This document shows positions 1 to 8,531 of a DNA stretch of 64,000 bases, piece by piece (the first letter of the stretch is position 1; each line of letters opens with the position of its first letter). Source of the stretch: Paenibacillus brevis (GTDB lineage Bacteria > Bacillota > Bacilli > Paenibacillales > Paenibacillaceae); NCBI RefSeq assembly GCF_018919145.1, contig NZ_JAHLQJ010000007.1, forward strand, positions 186,001 through 250,000. Reading direction: 5' to 3'. A model generated the notes under the pieces. It saw only the letters and a list, made by a program, of their open reading frames with translations, was not told the origin of the DNA and did not search any database. Made by a program: the position numbers and the translations under genes.

Positions 1-70
1 GAATTCGCTCCTTATAATTGGGATCGACAAAAAGCCTTCCCCGTGAAGAAAGGAAGGATCATCTGGCTGT
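1..70 (-). promoter_or_regulatory. Ribosome binding site of the next gene, which lies off the left edge
   Basis: Read on the minus strand, this stretch follows the stop of the TadB-TadC-like gene and ends with an AAGGAG motif at 8-13, about one spacer length from the window edge. The Tad-like operon therefore most likely continues to the left with a gene whose start codon is just outside the window. No terminator is visible here. Confidence 0.5.
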
Positions 71-2140
71 TTACTGAATACGTTGAAGCTGCTCATAGTA
101 GGCGGTCATTTGCTGCAGACTGACGACGATAAGCGGGATCACTAAATACCCGAAGATCAGCGTCATCAAGGGGGTAAAGCCAATCCAGCGCCCCCAGCCT
201 GCCTTTTGCTCAATCAACTGCTCATACTCCTGCTTGCGCTGCTCCCGCGCAAACGCCTGCTCTGCTTCGAGATCGTCAAACGCCTGGCGAATCGTCAAAT
301 GCTGCGACGCCAGTTCCAGCTTCTCCACCGTCCGTACAAACGGCAGAAACGGCGCATCCTCCTTGAGCTGCGCCAACGCCTGCTCCTCGCCTTGCTCAAA
401 GTGGAGCAAGCACACCTGCAACGGCTCCTTGAAAACACGGGCAAACTGTTCCATCCAGATCAGCAGTTGTTCTACTGACATGCGCTCCATCCCAGCCAGC
501 ATGGCGATCACTGCTTGCAGTTGATCGACCTCGTGCTTCATTTCCATCCGCCGCATCCGCCGCTCAAACAACCTAATACCGACGGGCAGCGCATACCCGC
601 CCCAACCAGCTGCGAGAGCCAGAAACACCTCCCACCACAGCAGCCATGGCTGCTCCAGTTGCACAAGCTTCTCCATTACCCGCCGCGCGGTTAGGCGAAG
701 TTGCTCCTCCTGTTCCCCGCCAGCCACCTGCTGTCGGAGCAGATTCATAATGATGCGTTCGTTGCGCGGCCTCACCTCCTTTACTTGTTCCAGAATCTGA
801 CGATCCAGTGCCGCAGCTTCCTGTGCCTTGGCTTCATCCTCTACCGACAACTGCCCGAACAGCATCCCCGGCTTGACTGGCGCATAGAGCAGTTGATGCC
901 GCTCCGCTGCATGCATGGACACGAACAGCCCTAGCACGGCAGCAAAAGCCAACGCGCCCGCGGCCAGGCGCTGCACATAAAACCATTCCAGCCGCAGCGG
1001 TGAAGCCGTATCCTTGAGCAGCCGAGTCACCCGCTCCGCTTCCCGCGAATCGGGAGCCGGCCCAAGCCGCTGGACGATCCAACGCACCCATGGCCAGCCG
1101 TACACGCGCTTTTCCCAACGAGTACGGCTCGTATGCCGAGCGCCACCATCCAACTCCGCCAACGCGCGGAGCAGCACATAAGACAGCCATACGACGACGA
1201 GCAGGATCAATTTCGCCAACCAGCCGAGCGCCCCGGCGTAGAAGGCGTCCATCGAGGGAAAGAAGTGGCTTGCCCATGCCTCAATTGGACGGGTAAAGAG
1301 AAGCGGCACAAGTGCGATCACCGTCAGCCCTTGCAGCAAATAGCTAAGCTTCTCTCGCCGCAGCAGCTCCAGATTCAGCTCGCCTAACAGCTTTTCCAGC
1401 CCTTTCAGGTAAATCGAGCCGCTTTCCGTTTTTCGGTCGCCATGCTCTTTAATGAGATAAGACAATCCGGCCATTCCCTGCAAATAGCGGTTGGGAGCCA
1501 GCTCCACGTATTGTGCCAGCTTGTCCTCCGCGTCGCTGTCCGTCAGCATCTCGTACAGCTCCTGCCCATGAAGCGCCATTTCATAGGGCGCACCGTCCGC
1601 CGCTTCGTAAATCGCTTCCTCCACCATGCCATGCCGATGGTAGTGATGGCGGATATCGCCGAAGAAAGTGCGAAGCTGCCGGAGCAGGCGTAGCTCCAGT
1701 CGTTGCACGCCCATGTCCGCCAACACGCCATGCCCTACCCATAGACCGAGCAGTAGCATGCCCCAGGTAAACAGATCGCGTACCATGACAGCAAGCGGAA
1801 TGACGATTAATAGCAGAAGACTCCATACCCACAAGGCTGATTTCATCGTCTCCAGCCGCAGCTTCCACTCGTCGCCAAGCCGAACGATCAGGAGACGTTT
1901 GCGCAGGTGATGCAAATAGGCGCGCAGGATCGGCACCTGCTCGCACACGCTGTACAACTGTTGCAGAAAACTGTACATCACTTGCCTGCGCGATGCTTGT
2001 CCCGGCTTACGCAGCGATTCGTAACGCCGAATGGCAGCAATGTCTGAATCGCGGCGGGATAGCCATAGGAACGCCGCAACTGCCAGCAAGAAAAGAACCA
2101 TCAAAATGCCGAGCAGTGGAGAAAGCCATTCTCGAATCAT
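71..2140 (-). CDS. TadB-TadC-like fused type II secretion/pilus inner-membrane protein
   Basis: A 689-residue multi-pass membrane protein. One helix lies at the N-terminus (about 9-29), pairs near 103-140 and 267-330, single helices near 391-411 and 505-525, and a C-terminal helix near 655-676. Two cytoplasmic helical blocks (about 160-265 and 535-650) each sit before a hydrophobic segment, as in T2SS-F domains. TadB and TadC each normally carry one such domain, so this looks like a fusion of both. These proteins form the platform on which the TadA ATPase acts. The chosen ATG overlaps the stop of the ATPase gene (ATGA) and has a GGGGGA ribosome site; a TTG five codons upstream is less likely. 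The family call rests on topology and operon context because sequence similarity to classical TadB is weak by eye. Confidence 0.65.
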   Translation of the reverse strand: MIREWLSPLLGILMVLFLLAVAAFLWLSRRDSDIAAIRRYESLRKPGQASRRQVMYSFLQQLYSVCEQVPILRAYLHHLRKRLLIVRLGDEWKLRLETMKSALWVWSLLLLIVIPLAVMVRDLFTWGMLLLGLWVGHGVLADMGVQRLELRLLRQLRTFFGDIRHHYHRHGMVEEAIYEAADGAPYEMALHGQELYEMLTDSDAEDKLAQYVELAPNRYLQGMAGLSYLIKEHGDRKTESGSIYLKGLEKLLGELNLELLRREKLSYLLQGLTVIALVPLLFTRPIEAWASHFFPSMDAFYAGALGWLAKLILLVVVWLSYVLLRALAELDGGARHTSRTRWEKRVYGWPWVRWIVQRLGPAPDSREAERVTRLLKDTASPLRLEWFYVQRLAAGALAFAAVLGLFVSMHAAERHQLLYAPVKPGMLFGQLSVEDEAKAQEAAALDRQILEQVKEVRPRNERIIMNLLRQQVAGGEQEEQLRLTARRVMEKLVQLEQPWLLWWEVFLALAAGWGGYALPVGIRLFERRMRRMEMKHEVDQLQAVIAMLAGMERMSVEQLLIWMEQFARVFKEPLQVCLLHFEQGEEQALAQLKEDAPFLPFVRTVEKLELASQHLTIRQAFDDLEAEQAFAREQRKQEYEQLIEQKAGWGRWIGFTPLMTLIFGYLVIPLIVVSLQQMTAYYEQLQRIQ

Positions 2141-3999
2141 GGTGCTTCCCCCCAATTGCTGTCCAGAAAGGCATCAAAAACAGCTTGATCCGGCCCGCTC
2201 AAGTAGGTCGCCATTTCCTGACGGCTTTGCTCGGACAACGGATGAACGGCAACATACCGTCCGTCCCGGTACTCGATCAGATTCCGCGCGGTATACAGCG
2301 GGCGATCCGTCGAGCGCCGAAAAAACTCCAGTACCGTTTCCATAAAAGCGGCCAGCCGCACATCCTTGGTCATTTTGCCGGAAAAATCAGCCGGATAATC
2401 TGCCTCCTGTGGCTCCGGCACACATTCCGTAATCCTTTCGATATAACGCCTACCATCCAAGTCACGGCGCAGGTGAATATCGAAATTGACCACGCTGACG
2501 ACCTGCTGCTCCGCAACACGCTCACTGCTGAACACGCCGGTTTTAAGCAGCGAATTACGCAGCGACAGCACCAAATCGCGGAACGTTTTGGCGTGATGGG
2601 TGAACAGTGTAAAAAGGGAAGCTACTTGCGCCATCTGCACCATCCAGGCTGCAACCGGGTCGGTCGCTACCTCACCCAAAATGTTCACCGAGCCGTCCGT
2701 CTTCTTCTGTATGTCCAGCCCTTGCTGGCCAGTAATCGTTTCCGTCTCACGCAGGCTGACAATGTTGCGGTTCGGGTAAATCTTGCGCAGTTGCAGCTCA
2801 AAGCTCATTTCTTGTACCCGAATCGGCAGCACCGCTGGAATATGGCGCACCATCGCCATCAGCAGGGTTGTCTTGCCACTGCCTTGTGCGCCGGTGATCG
2901 CCGTAATACGTGCGCCTGCCACCAGATAGCGGATGAGTCTGATCGGCAATTCCGCGTTTTCGTCCTGAATCAGTTGCTCCAGCGTGGCGCTTTGCACATC
3001 AAATTTGCGCACAAAAAAAGCCCACGATTCTGAAAACCGGGGGCGCAATACGACGACGCGGGACCCATCGCCCATTTCATTGACCTTATAGCCATTTGCT
3101 TCGGATAGTTGGCCGGGAAAATTGTGCTTGTAGATGATTTGGCAGACACGGCGCAGCTCCTGCTCCGAGCCAAACGACAGGAAGCTCAAATGAATGGACT
3201 TGCCCTTGTAAAACAGCCAGACGCTATCATACGAACGAGGAAGCGCCTGCCACTGCACCTCGTCCTCCAGAGCCCATTCGCCCTCCCACATCAGTGGCGG
3301 CAGCCCGGATACGCCCCCGGACACACCGTCCATCCGCATATCGCGCAGTTCGTCGATGACGCTAAAGCCCTTGTAATGCTGATAGATTCGCTGCACGACA
3401 ATGCGAAGCTTGTCTTCGGTTTGCAAGGTAGGCGATTCCTTAGCGTAGATGTCCCTGATCTCTGCACTCGTTATCCGGTAAGCCTCAAGCTGCCCGTCCT
3501 CATCGAAGCGCTGCCGATCCAACTCATATGCCTGAAGCATCTGCTCCAGCGCCCGCAGCCCGAATTGCTGCTTGTAACGATCCAGCAAGATGTCAAACTG
3601 ATCCTGGGCGGTGAGCGCGTCGGGTTGATGAAAGGGCAGCATCAGATTCAGGTGCGCATCGTCCAATACGTATTGCTGCATCAGCAAATCGGCGATCACT
3701 TGCTTCACGTATTCCTTGTCCCGCAAGTCGCCGGAGGTACAGCCGCGAAGCGCCTTCTTCAGCTCTGCCCGCTTGTTCTTACGGCGGCGATACTCCTCCT
3801 CGGACAAGCCAAAATCGCTGAGATGGCTCGTTGTCATTTCGTGCAACGTGTCTTTGACGAACGCCGTCATCGCCTCCAGCGTATATGCCGTTTCTTCCGT
3901 TGTTCCCTCCGGAAGACGGCGGCTCATGCGTAAATAGAGAAAGAAAACGACCAGGATCAGCAAGGAAATAACAATCATGGAGTTCAGCAGTGTCATCAT
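2137..3999 (-). CDS. TadA/CpaF-like secretion ATPase with an N-terminal membrane anchor
   Basis: A 620-residue ATPase of the type II/IV secretion superfamily. Residues 7-23 form a transmembrane helix, unusual for TadA, which is normally soluble. The Walker A motif GAQGSGKT lies near residue 370, followed by an acidic Asp-box region (RVQEMSFELQ), a degenerate Walker B (NILGEVATDP) and a His-box-like FTHHAKT. The enzyme would power assembly of a pilus or secretion machine together with the membrane protein downstream. The start has a GGAGG site and overlaps the preceding stop by ATGA, so translation is probably coupled. The long N-terminal region before the ATPase core (about 30-300) matches nothing I recognise and may replace the usual N-terminal domain of the family. 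Confidence 0.8.
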   Translation of the reverse strand: MMTLLNSMIVISLLILVVFFLYLRMSRRLPEGTTEETAYTLEAMTAFVKDTLHEMTTSHLSDFGLSEEEYRRRKNKRAELKKALRGCTSGDLRDKEYVKQVIADLLMQQYVLDDAHLNLMLPFHQPDALTAQDQFDILLDRYKQQFGLRALEQMLQAYELDRQRFDEDGQLEAYRITSAEIRDIYAKESPTLQTEDKLRIVVQRIYQHYKGFSVIDELRDMRMDGVSGGVSGLPPLMWEGEWALEDEVQWQALPRSYDSVWLFYKGKSIHLSFLSFGSEQELRRVCQIIYKHNFPGQLSEANGYKVNEMGDGSRVVVLRPRFSESWAFFVRKFDVQSATLEQLIQDENAELPIRLIRYLVAGARITAITGAQGSGKTTLLMAMVRHIPAVLPIRVQEMSFELQLRKIYPNRNIVSLRETETITGQQGLDIQKKTDGSVNILGEVATDPVAAWMVQMAQVASLFTLFTHHAKTFRDLVLSLRNSLLKTGVFSSERVAEQQVVSVVNFDIHLRRDLDGRRYIERITECVPEPQEADYPADFSGKMTKDVRLAAFMETVLEFFRRSTDRPLYTARNLIEYRDGRYVAVHPLSEQSRQEMATYLSGPDQAVFDAFLDSNWGEAP

Positions 4000-4829
4000 A
4001 GCTTGTCCTCCTTGCCGCCGAACACAGGCTTATTCATGCCCACCCCTTCGATCAGCGCATGCGCCAGCGCCCGTACCTGACGGACAAATCGATGATTCTC
4101 ATGCTGGTGCATAGTCTTGCGATTGCGAAACCAGTACGGAATCGCCTCCCCATGCTGCACTGCATCAAACCAGCCCGTATTGTGCATGACCGGAAAGGCC
4201 GATTGCTGCCAACGAAATCGGCGCTGGAGGTTATTGATGGTCAGGGACGAGGCCGGATCGAACTGTCCAAACACAAACATTGTTTTCCGAGCGCTGAGTA
4301 GCTCACTTTCCGGAGATTGAAAAAAGCGCTCCAGCAGCAAGCGATTTTGCGGCAGGCAAACGACGAGGATATCCGCCCAATCCCGCAGTTCCTCCCGCCA
4401 GCCCGGAGCGGTCCCACTACCGCCGTCTAGTAGCACTACATCGTAGGCGCGCCTGGCGGTGTCCAAAAGCGGCTCCAGCCAGCGTTCTGCCATGTCGGCA
4501 AACCCTGCGCTTGGCTTCGCCGAGCCGGGAAGCACATCCAGCCGTTCCCGGAGTAGCGGCTGCGCATAATCTCGCAGCATACTCGCCTCCAGCTTGCGGT
4601 TTTGCAGCAGCCGCAATAGCGCATCAATGCCGATATCCGGCAAGGGGGATGGATTTTTTTCCGGCGTGTAAAAGGCGCGCTGCACCGCCTCATCCTCCTC
4701 TCGCAAAAGGCCGAGGAGCAGCATTCGCGATGAATATTCCAGCCCCATACATGTCGCTGCCGCAAGCAGGCTGGCCGTCGTTCCGGCCTGGCCGGGAAAG
4801 GGACTCCAAAACACAACCATCATTCCCAT
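3996..4829 (-). CDS. TadZ/CpaE-like ParA-fold protein with degenerate P-loop
   Basis: A 277-residue protein beginning with a hydrophobic strand and a P-loop-like turn (PGQAGTTASLLA) in the position where MinD/ParA/CpaE proteins have KGGxGKT; the signature lysines are absent. A later strand ending VVLLDGGSG resembles the A' motif. TadZ/CpaE proteins localise Tad pilus machinery at the cell membrane, which fits the gene order here. The start was placed at the ATG preceded by AGGAG; 26 codons of open frame upstream overlap the neighbouring gene and are probably not translated. ATPase activity is doubtful. The call is inferred from fold pattern and neighbours. Confidence 0.6.
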   Translation of the reverse strand: MGMMVVFWSPFPGQAGTTASLLAAATCMGLEYSSRMLLLGLLREEDEAVQRAFYTPEKNPSPLPDIGIDALLRLLQNRKLEASMLRDYAQPLLRERLDVLPGSAKPSAGFADMAERWLEPLLDTARRAYDVVLLDGGSGTAPGWREELRDWADILVVCLPQNRLLLERFFQSPESELLSARKTMFVFGQFDPASSLTINNLQRRFRWQQSAFPVMHNTGWFDAVQHGEAIPYWFRNRKTMHQHENHRFVRQVRALAHALIEGVGMNKPVFGGKEDKL

Positions 4830-4843
4830 CGTTTCACTCCTTT

Positions 4844-5551
4844 CTACCAGGCTCGCCATCGCTTTTGGGCAGTCGCCCAAGCGCGCCGCGCAGTCTTCGC
4901 ATCGCAATCTCCAAGCTGTTGCAGCATCGTGAGCAGCACCTGCCGGAAGGCTCCACTGACGCGGCGAAGGTCAATACGATGCTGATGCTGATTGTGCACA
5001 TCCGCTATGGCATCGCGCTCATCCAGCGGAAAATGAAAGGAAGGCTCCAGCCACTCCACATGGCGCAACCGTGTTTCCGCCCGCCAAGCAGGCAAGCTGC
5101 CCGGTAACGCCGGAGACAGCCAATCATAAAAAGAGAGCGGCGCTTCCGCTTCGTGCAAGCACAAGCGCAGCAGCAGCTCTTCATTTTTTTGCAACGATAG
5201 CCGCTTGCCGTCCCAGCACCATACCCGCTTGTCAAAGTCGGGAAAATTGCGTCCCATTACCATTTGGGTATGATCGGTGTCGAGTAGCAGCACATCGTAC
5301 GCGCCCAGTGTTCCCGCCTGTTCCAGTGCGTGATCCAGTTGCGCGGCTGTAATGTAACCGTAGGCTACATCCATGTCCTCAAACTCCTGCACGGCGCTGC
5401 CGTTGAATACGGGCGGCAAATAGCCCTGAACAGCTTGCCCCATTGTGGAGTCCACTAGCAGCACCTTCTGCCCCATTGCCGAGAACAAGCGCCCCAGCGC
5501 CAGTAGCACATGGCTCTTGTCCGTTGAACCGAGAAATATCATTTTTTTCAT
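4844..5551 (-). CDS. Second ParA/TadZ-like protein, Walker A lost
   Basis: A 235-residue protein with a ParA-type N-terminal layout: strand, loop, helix, then the strand KVLLVDST. The nucleotide-binding loop reads LGSTDKSHVLLA, without the GK[ST] of an active P-loop. A second strand (YDVLLLDTDHTQ) matches the A' motif position. It lies 14 bases upstream of another degenerate member of the same fold, so the operon seems to carry a pair of diverged TadZ-like proteins that may pair with each other. The start has a GGGAG site; twelve upstream in-frame codons were left out. No catalytic function should be assumed. Confidence 0.55.
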   Translation of the reverse strand: MKKMIFLGSTDKSHVLLALGRLFSAMGQKVLLVDSTMGQAVQGYLPPVFNGSAVQEFEDMDVAYGYITAAQLDHALEQAGTLGAYDVLLLDTDHTQMVMGRNFPDFDKRVWCWDGKRLSLQKNEELLLRLCLHEAEAPLSFYDWLSPALPGSLPAWRAETRLRHVEWLEPSFHFPLDERDAIADVHNQHQHRIDLRRVSGAFRQVLLTMLQQLGDCDAKTARRAWATAQKRWRAW

Positions 5552-5562
5552 GGCCGTCTCCC

Positions 5563-6690
5563 TTACTGATTGAGTATGTCCTCCCACCGTTCTTCTCCCG
5601 ACGGTGCTTCCGTTTCGGTCACCGCTTCCGTTTCGTTGGAAATCGAAGGAGGAACGATTGATTCTGCCGTGGCAGAAGGAGTCGGTGGTTCCTGCGTAGG
5701 CACCGTAGAAACCGTGGGTTGCTCCTCTCCTGAAGGTCGGTTATTGGATACCTCCGTCTCCAAAGTCCCACTGCCCGACTGCGGCTGCGCTTCAAACATG
5801 GCGTTACCCTGCCGGGTAGTTGCACGTTCATTTTGCAATTGCTGCTGAATCGTAACATTGCCACTAGAGGCCCGCAACTTGTCCGACTCACTGACCGCAT
5901 TTAAATTAGTATCCAGCGTTTGACGCAGGCTTCGGGCCAGTTCCGTTTTTGCCTTTTCAAGTAGATTCGGGTCGATTTCCATTAAATCCAGCACCTTCGG
6001 ATTGGCCGGATAGTTTACAACGGCTGCCTCCTGCAAGCCAGGCTCGATATAGGGGAGCGCATAAAGCCGTGCCCCTTGCAGATAGGCGTCGATGATCGCA
6101 CTGGACGTTTGCAGCAAATCCATCTCGTTTAATTCCAGCCAAATCACATTGCCCGACAACTGCCGCACCTGCTTTTTGGACAGCAGAACAAAATCCTCGC
6201 CAGTCGGGAAACCGATCCGTACATCGATAAACTGATCAGTCTTCAGATTGGAAGGAAGCTGAATCACCTGAAATTCCTTGAGCCGTACATCCTTTGGAAC
6301 TGGCTGTCCCTCGAACAACAAAGAAGCGAGTAGCGGCGTACCCGCCTCCAGTTCCACCTTAGCATGTTTTCCGATAATCGCTTCCCGATCCGTAAGAATA
6401 CCCGCCGGAACAAGTGTTATGGGCATCGGAATCGCCTGTAGATCATTTGCCGTCAATTCATTGCCTGCCCCAACATTTCGGCTTACTATCCACACTTCTC
6501 GGCTGTTCAATTCTTTCTCTTGCTTCAATTGCGCGAGCTGACGCTCGTAGCTTTCTTGCATCTGTTGTTGTATTTGCTGTTGCTCGTTATGCTGCATGAG
6601 CAAAAAGACCGCCGCCGCCACAAGCAACACCAGGCTTACCGCAATGGCACCGATAACAAGTGCCTTGCGATTGCGATAGTTCCAAGACAT
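5563..6690 (-). CDS. CpaB/RcpC-like SAF-domain protein
   Basis: A 375-residue membrane-anchored protein. Residues 12-33 are a single transmembrane helix, followed by a charged coiled-coil-like stretch and then a SAF domain at about 63-125 (RNVGAGNELTANDL, then VPAGILTDREAIIGKHA). SAF domains mark the CpaB/RcpC family, which sits in the periplasm or outside the membrane and stabilises Flp/Tad pilus assembly. The C-terminal 90 residues are rich in Ser, Thr, Pro, Glu and Gln and are probably disordered. It is the first large gene of the Tad-like operon and ends 11 bases before the next start. Confidence 0.75.
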   Translation of the reverse strand: MSWNYRNRKALVIGAIAVSLVLLVAAAVFLLMQHNEQQQIQQQMQESYERQLAQLKQEKELNSREVWIVSRNVGAGNELTANDLQAIPMPITLVPAGILTDREAIIGKHAKVELEAGTPLLASLLFEGQPVPKDVRLKEFQVIQLPSNLKTDQFIDVRIGFPTGEDFVLLSKKQVRQLSGNVIWLELNEMDLLQTSSAIIDAYLQGARLYALPYIEPGLQEAAVVNYPANPKVLDLMEIDPNLLEKAKTELARSLRQTLDTNLNAVSESDKLRASSGNVTIQQQLQNERATTRQGNAMFEAQPQSGSGTLETEVSNNRPSGEEQPTVSTVPTQEPPTPSATAESIVPPSISNETEAVTETEAPSGEERWEDILNQ

Positions 6691-6733
6691 CGCGAACGAC
6701 TCCTTCCTTCAATCGAAATGATTCCCGTTTTGT

Positions 6734-7339
6734 TTAGCGGGCGTCCTGCGACTTAGGCTTTTGTTGCTTCTCCGCCTGATGAAGCGCTAGCTTATCTACT
6801 GCCCAGGCTGGTGTATGCTCCGGTTTTAGAAAGCCCAGCAGGTCTTCCCGATTATAGCGGCATTCGTCACCTGAATAGAGCCTCATTGCGAAAACGGCCC
6901 TTCCGCGTGAATTTCCCGATGCGCCGAAGCCCCCCGTTACCCAAACCAATTGATGATCTGCTGTGCGAAATTCCGGACGCAGTCTTTCCGGTCGAATTAC
7001 GACAATCCTGCCACTAAGATCATCCTCGCTTTTGATGGGCAGGCAATGGTCAGTTTGAATCTGGGGCATTGTTTCTGGAATGGCAGAACGCTCGGTCTGA
7101 AGCTTCTCAATTTCCCACTGCAATAACTTGCCAAACTCCTGCATCGCGTCCAGATAGTCCGCGAATCCTTCTGCGCCATAATACTGATCAATGCCAAACA
7201 AATTATTCTGATCACAATAGCAGACCAGATAGGGCTTCTCGCTGTTCGTCGTGTCGATGCCCAAAATAACCTCGACCCTGCCAATGGGCAACGCCTGATA
7301 GACCTCATAGTCGCCAGCCATTCGTTTCTCCTGCTCCAT
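6734..7339 (-). CDS. Uncharacterised protein of mobile-element type
   Basis: A 201-residue soluble protein with no membrane segment. Its most distinctive part is a C-terminal motif LVWVTGGFGASGNSRGRAVF followed by a YSGDECRYNREDLLG stretch. I associate this pattern with uncharacterised proteins carried on Firmicutes plasmids and conjugative elements, where a similar Gly-rich turn precedes an RxD-G tail. The start was placed at the ATG preceded by GGGAGG; six upstream codons were discarded. It lies between the partition genes and the secretion genes and reads in the same direction. Function unknown. Confidence 0.6.
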   Translation of the reverse strand: MEQEKRMAGDYEVYQALPIGRVEVILGIDTTNSEKPYLVCYCDQNNLFGIDQYYGAEGFADYLDAMQEFGKLLQWEIEKLQTERSAIPETMPQIQTDHCLPIKSEDDLSGRIVVIRPERLRPEFRTADHQLVWVTGGFGASGNSRGRAVFAMRLYSGDECRYNREDLLGFLKPEHTPAWAVDKLALHQAEKQQKPKSQDAR

Positions 7340-7341
7340 CG

Positions 7342-7512
7342 TCAATCCTCCCGACACCTTTTGCGATTAGTCTGCTTCGGCTTGGTTACCGTCCCTTTTA
7401 CCTGCTTCCTAATCGGCCGTTCCTCCTCCTCTGACGGACAACTCTGCGTGAAACCCGGCTTTTCCTTCATAAGTTGCTCATACTGACGCCGTCTTCCTTC
7501 GGTAAAATCCAT
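7342..7512 (-). CDS. Small basic hypothetical protein (56 aa)
   Basis: A 56-codon reading frame with an AGGAG site seven bases before its ATG. The product is hydrophilic, with a very basic C-terminus (KGTVTKPKQTNRKRCRED). It stops two bases before the start of the next gene, so it is probably translationally linked to it, and it begins 30 bases after the terminator that follows parB. The ribosome site and tight spacing support a real gene. No family is recognised. Confidence 0.45.
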   Translation of the reverse strand: MDFTEGRRRQYEQLMKEKPGFTQSCPSEEEERPIRKQVKGTVTKPKQTNRKRCRED

Positions 7513-7542
7513 CGGACTGCTCCTTTCTGCAAAAATGGGCAT

Positions 7543-7567
7543 AAAAAAATCTCTCCATCTGAGAGAG
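7543..7567 (-). terminator. Rho-independent terminator after parB
   Basis: On the minus strand a TCTCTC/GAGAGA stem with a five-base loop is followed by seven T residues (seen as A residues at 7543-7549). It lies 14 bases after the parB stop codon and would separate the partition genes from the secretion operon, unless there is read-through. Confidence 0.75.
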
Positions 7568-7580
7568 AAGAAAGGGTGAA

Positions 7581-8531
7581 TTAACGCTCGTGTTCCCGTT
7601 CCCGCTGTTTCCTGCGGTACCAGTTTTCCAATAATTGCACGAGCAGGTCTTCCTTTTGCTGCTCGGTAAATTCTTGCGGAAAGAACTTTTCAATACGCTC
7701 CTTACGGATCGTCAGCTTCTCCTTCTGATTGGGCTTTTCCTCGGTCAAAATAGCAAAGATAACATCAACATTCAGCTTGCCATCCTGATTAAGCTTTTTC
7801 ATACGCTGCGCTTGCGCCAGTGAGGGCGTACAGTCCTCGGCCTGCATCGTTTCCAGCAGGGCTTGCTGCTCTTTCTCGGCCAAGTAAGAGATTTCAACTG
7901 CGGGGCCAAATGCCATTTCCTTGTCATCGACCATTTCAAGAATGGGAGGAATGAGCTCGGTCAGGCGGATATAGCGTGAGATTTGATTTTTACTTTCTCC
8001 AACTTGTTCGGCCAGCAGTTCTCTTGACTCCTTGCCGCCTAACTTCCGCCCAACTTGGGCGGAAGTCAGATCACTCCGTTGACCTTGCCTTTTCATGGCT
8101 TCCAGCTTCATCCTATAAGCAAACGCCTTTTCACTCGGAGACACATGCTCCCGTTGCAAATTACTGTCTACCATAATAATGGTCGCCTGATCGTCGTCCA
8201 ACTCTCGAACAAGGCACGGAATGGATTCCATTCCTGCCATTTCACTTGCCTTTTTACGCCGATGCCCGGCGACCATTTCATAACCGCCATCCGTTTTGGG
8301 ACGTACCAGCACAGGAACCAGCACCCCGTATTGCTTTACGCTTTCTGTCATCTCCAGCATTGCATCGTCCGCCCTAACTTTAAAAGGATGATCGAGGAAA
8401 TCACTAATCTCTGCCAGAGGAATTTCCTTGATCTGTTCCTTTTGCGCTGCATTCCGGGTTTCTTCCGTTGTAAACAAATCATCGACTGTGGTCAGCTTTA
8501 TGCTGGCGCGCCGGTCTTCTTTCGCTGCCAA
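7581..8531 (-). CDS. parB: ParB-like partition protein
   Basis: A 316-residue ParB/Spo0J-family protein. The N-terminal ParB domain (about 35-130) shows the diagnostic VAGHRRKKASE motif and NLQREHVSPSEKA. A helix-turn-helix that would bind parS follows at about 165-195 (LLAEQVGESKNQISRYIRL). The C-terminal tail is charged and ends in an Arg-rich stretch. The only start compatible with the family is a TTG 9 bases after GGGAGG. The gene overlaps the 3' end of parA by 53 bases. With ParA it would segregate a replicon or position an element. I see no parS palindrome close by, so this is more like an accessory (plasmid or element) pair than the chromosomal soj/spo0J. Confidence 0.9.
   Translation of the reverse strand: MAAKEDRRASIKLTTVDDLFTTEETRNAAQKEQIKEIPLAEISDFLDHPFKVRADDAMLEMTESVKQYGVLVPVLVRPKTDGGYEMVAGHRRKKASEMAGMESIPCLVRELDDDQATIIMVDSNLQREHVSPSEKAFAYRMKLEAMKRQGQRSDLTSAQVGRKLGGKESRELLAEQVGESKNQISRYIRLTELIPPILEMVDDKEMAFGPAVEISYLAEKEQQALLETMQAEDCTPSLAQAQRMKKLNQDGKLNVDVIFAILTEEKPNQKEKLTIRKERIEKFFPQEFTEQQKEDLLVQLLENWYRRKQREREHER

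Noticed and set aside
1993..3933. Long plus-strand open frames opposite the secretion genes
   Set aside because: They are antisense shadows of well-supported minus-strand genes, a result of GC-rich codon use.
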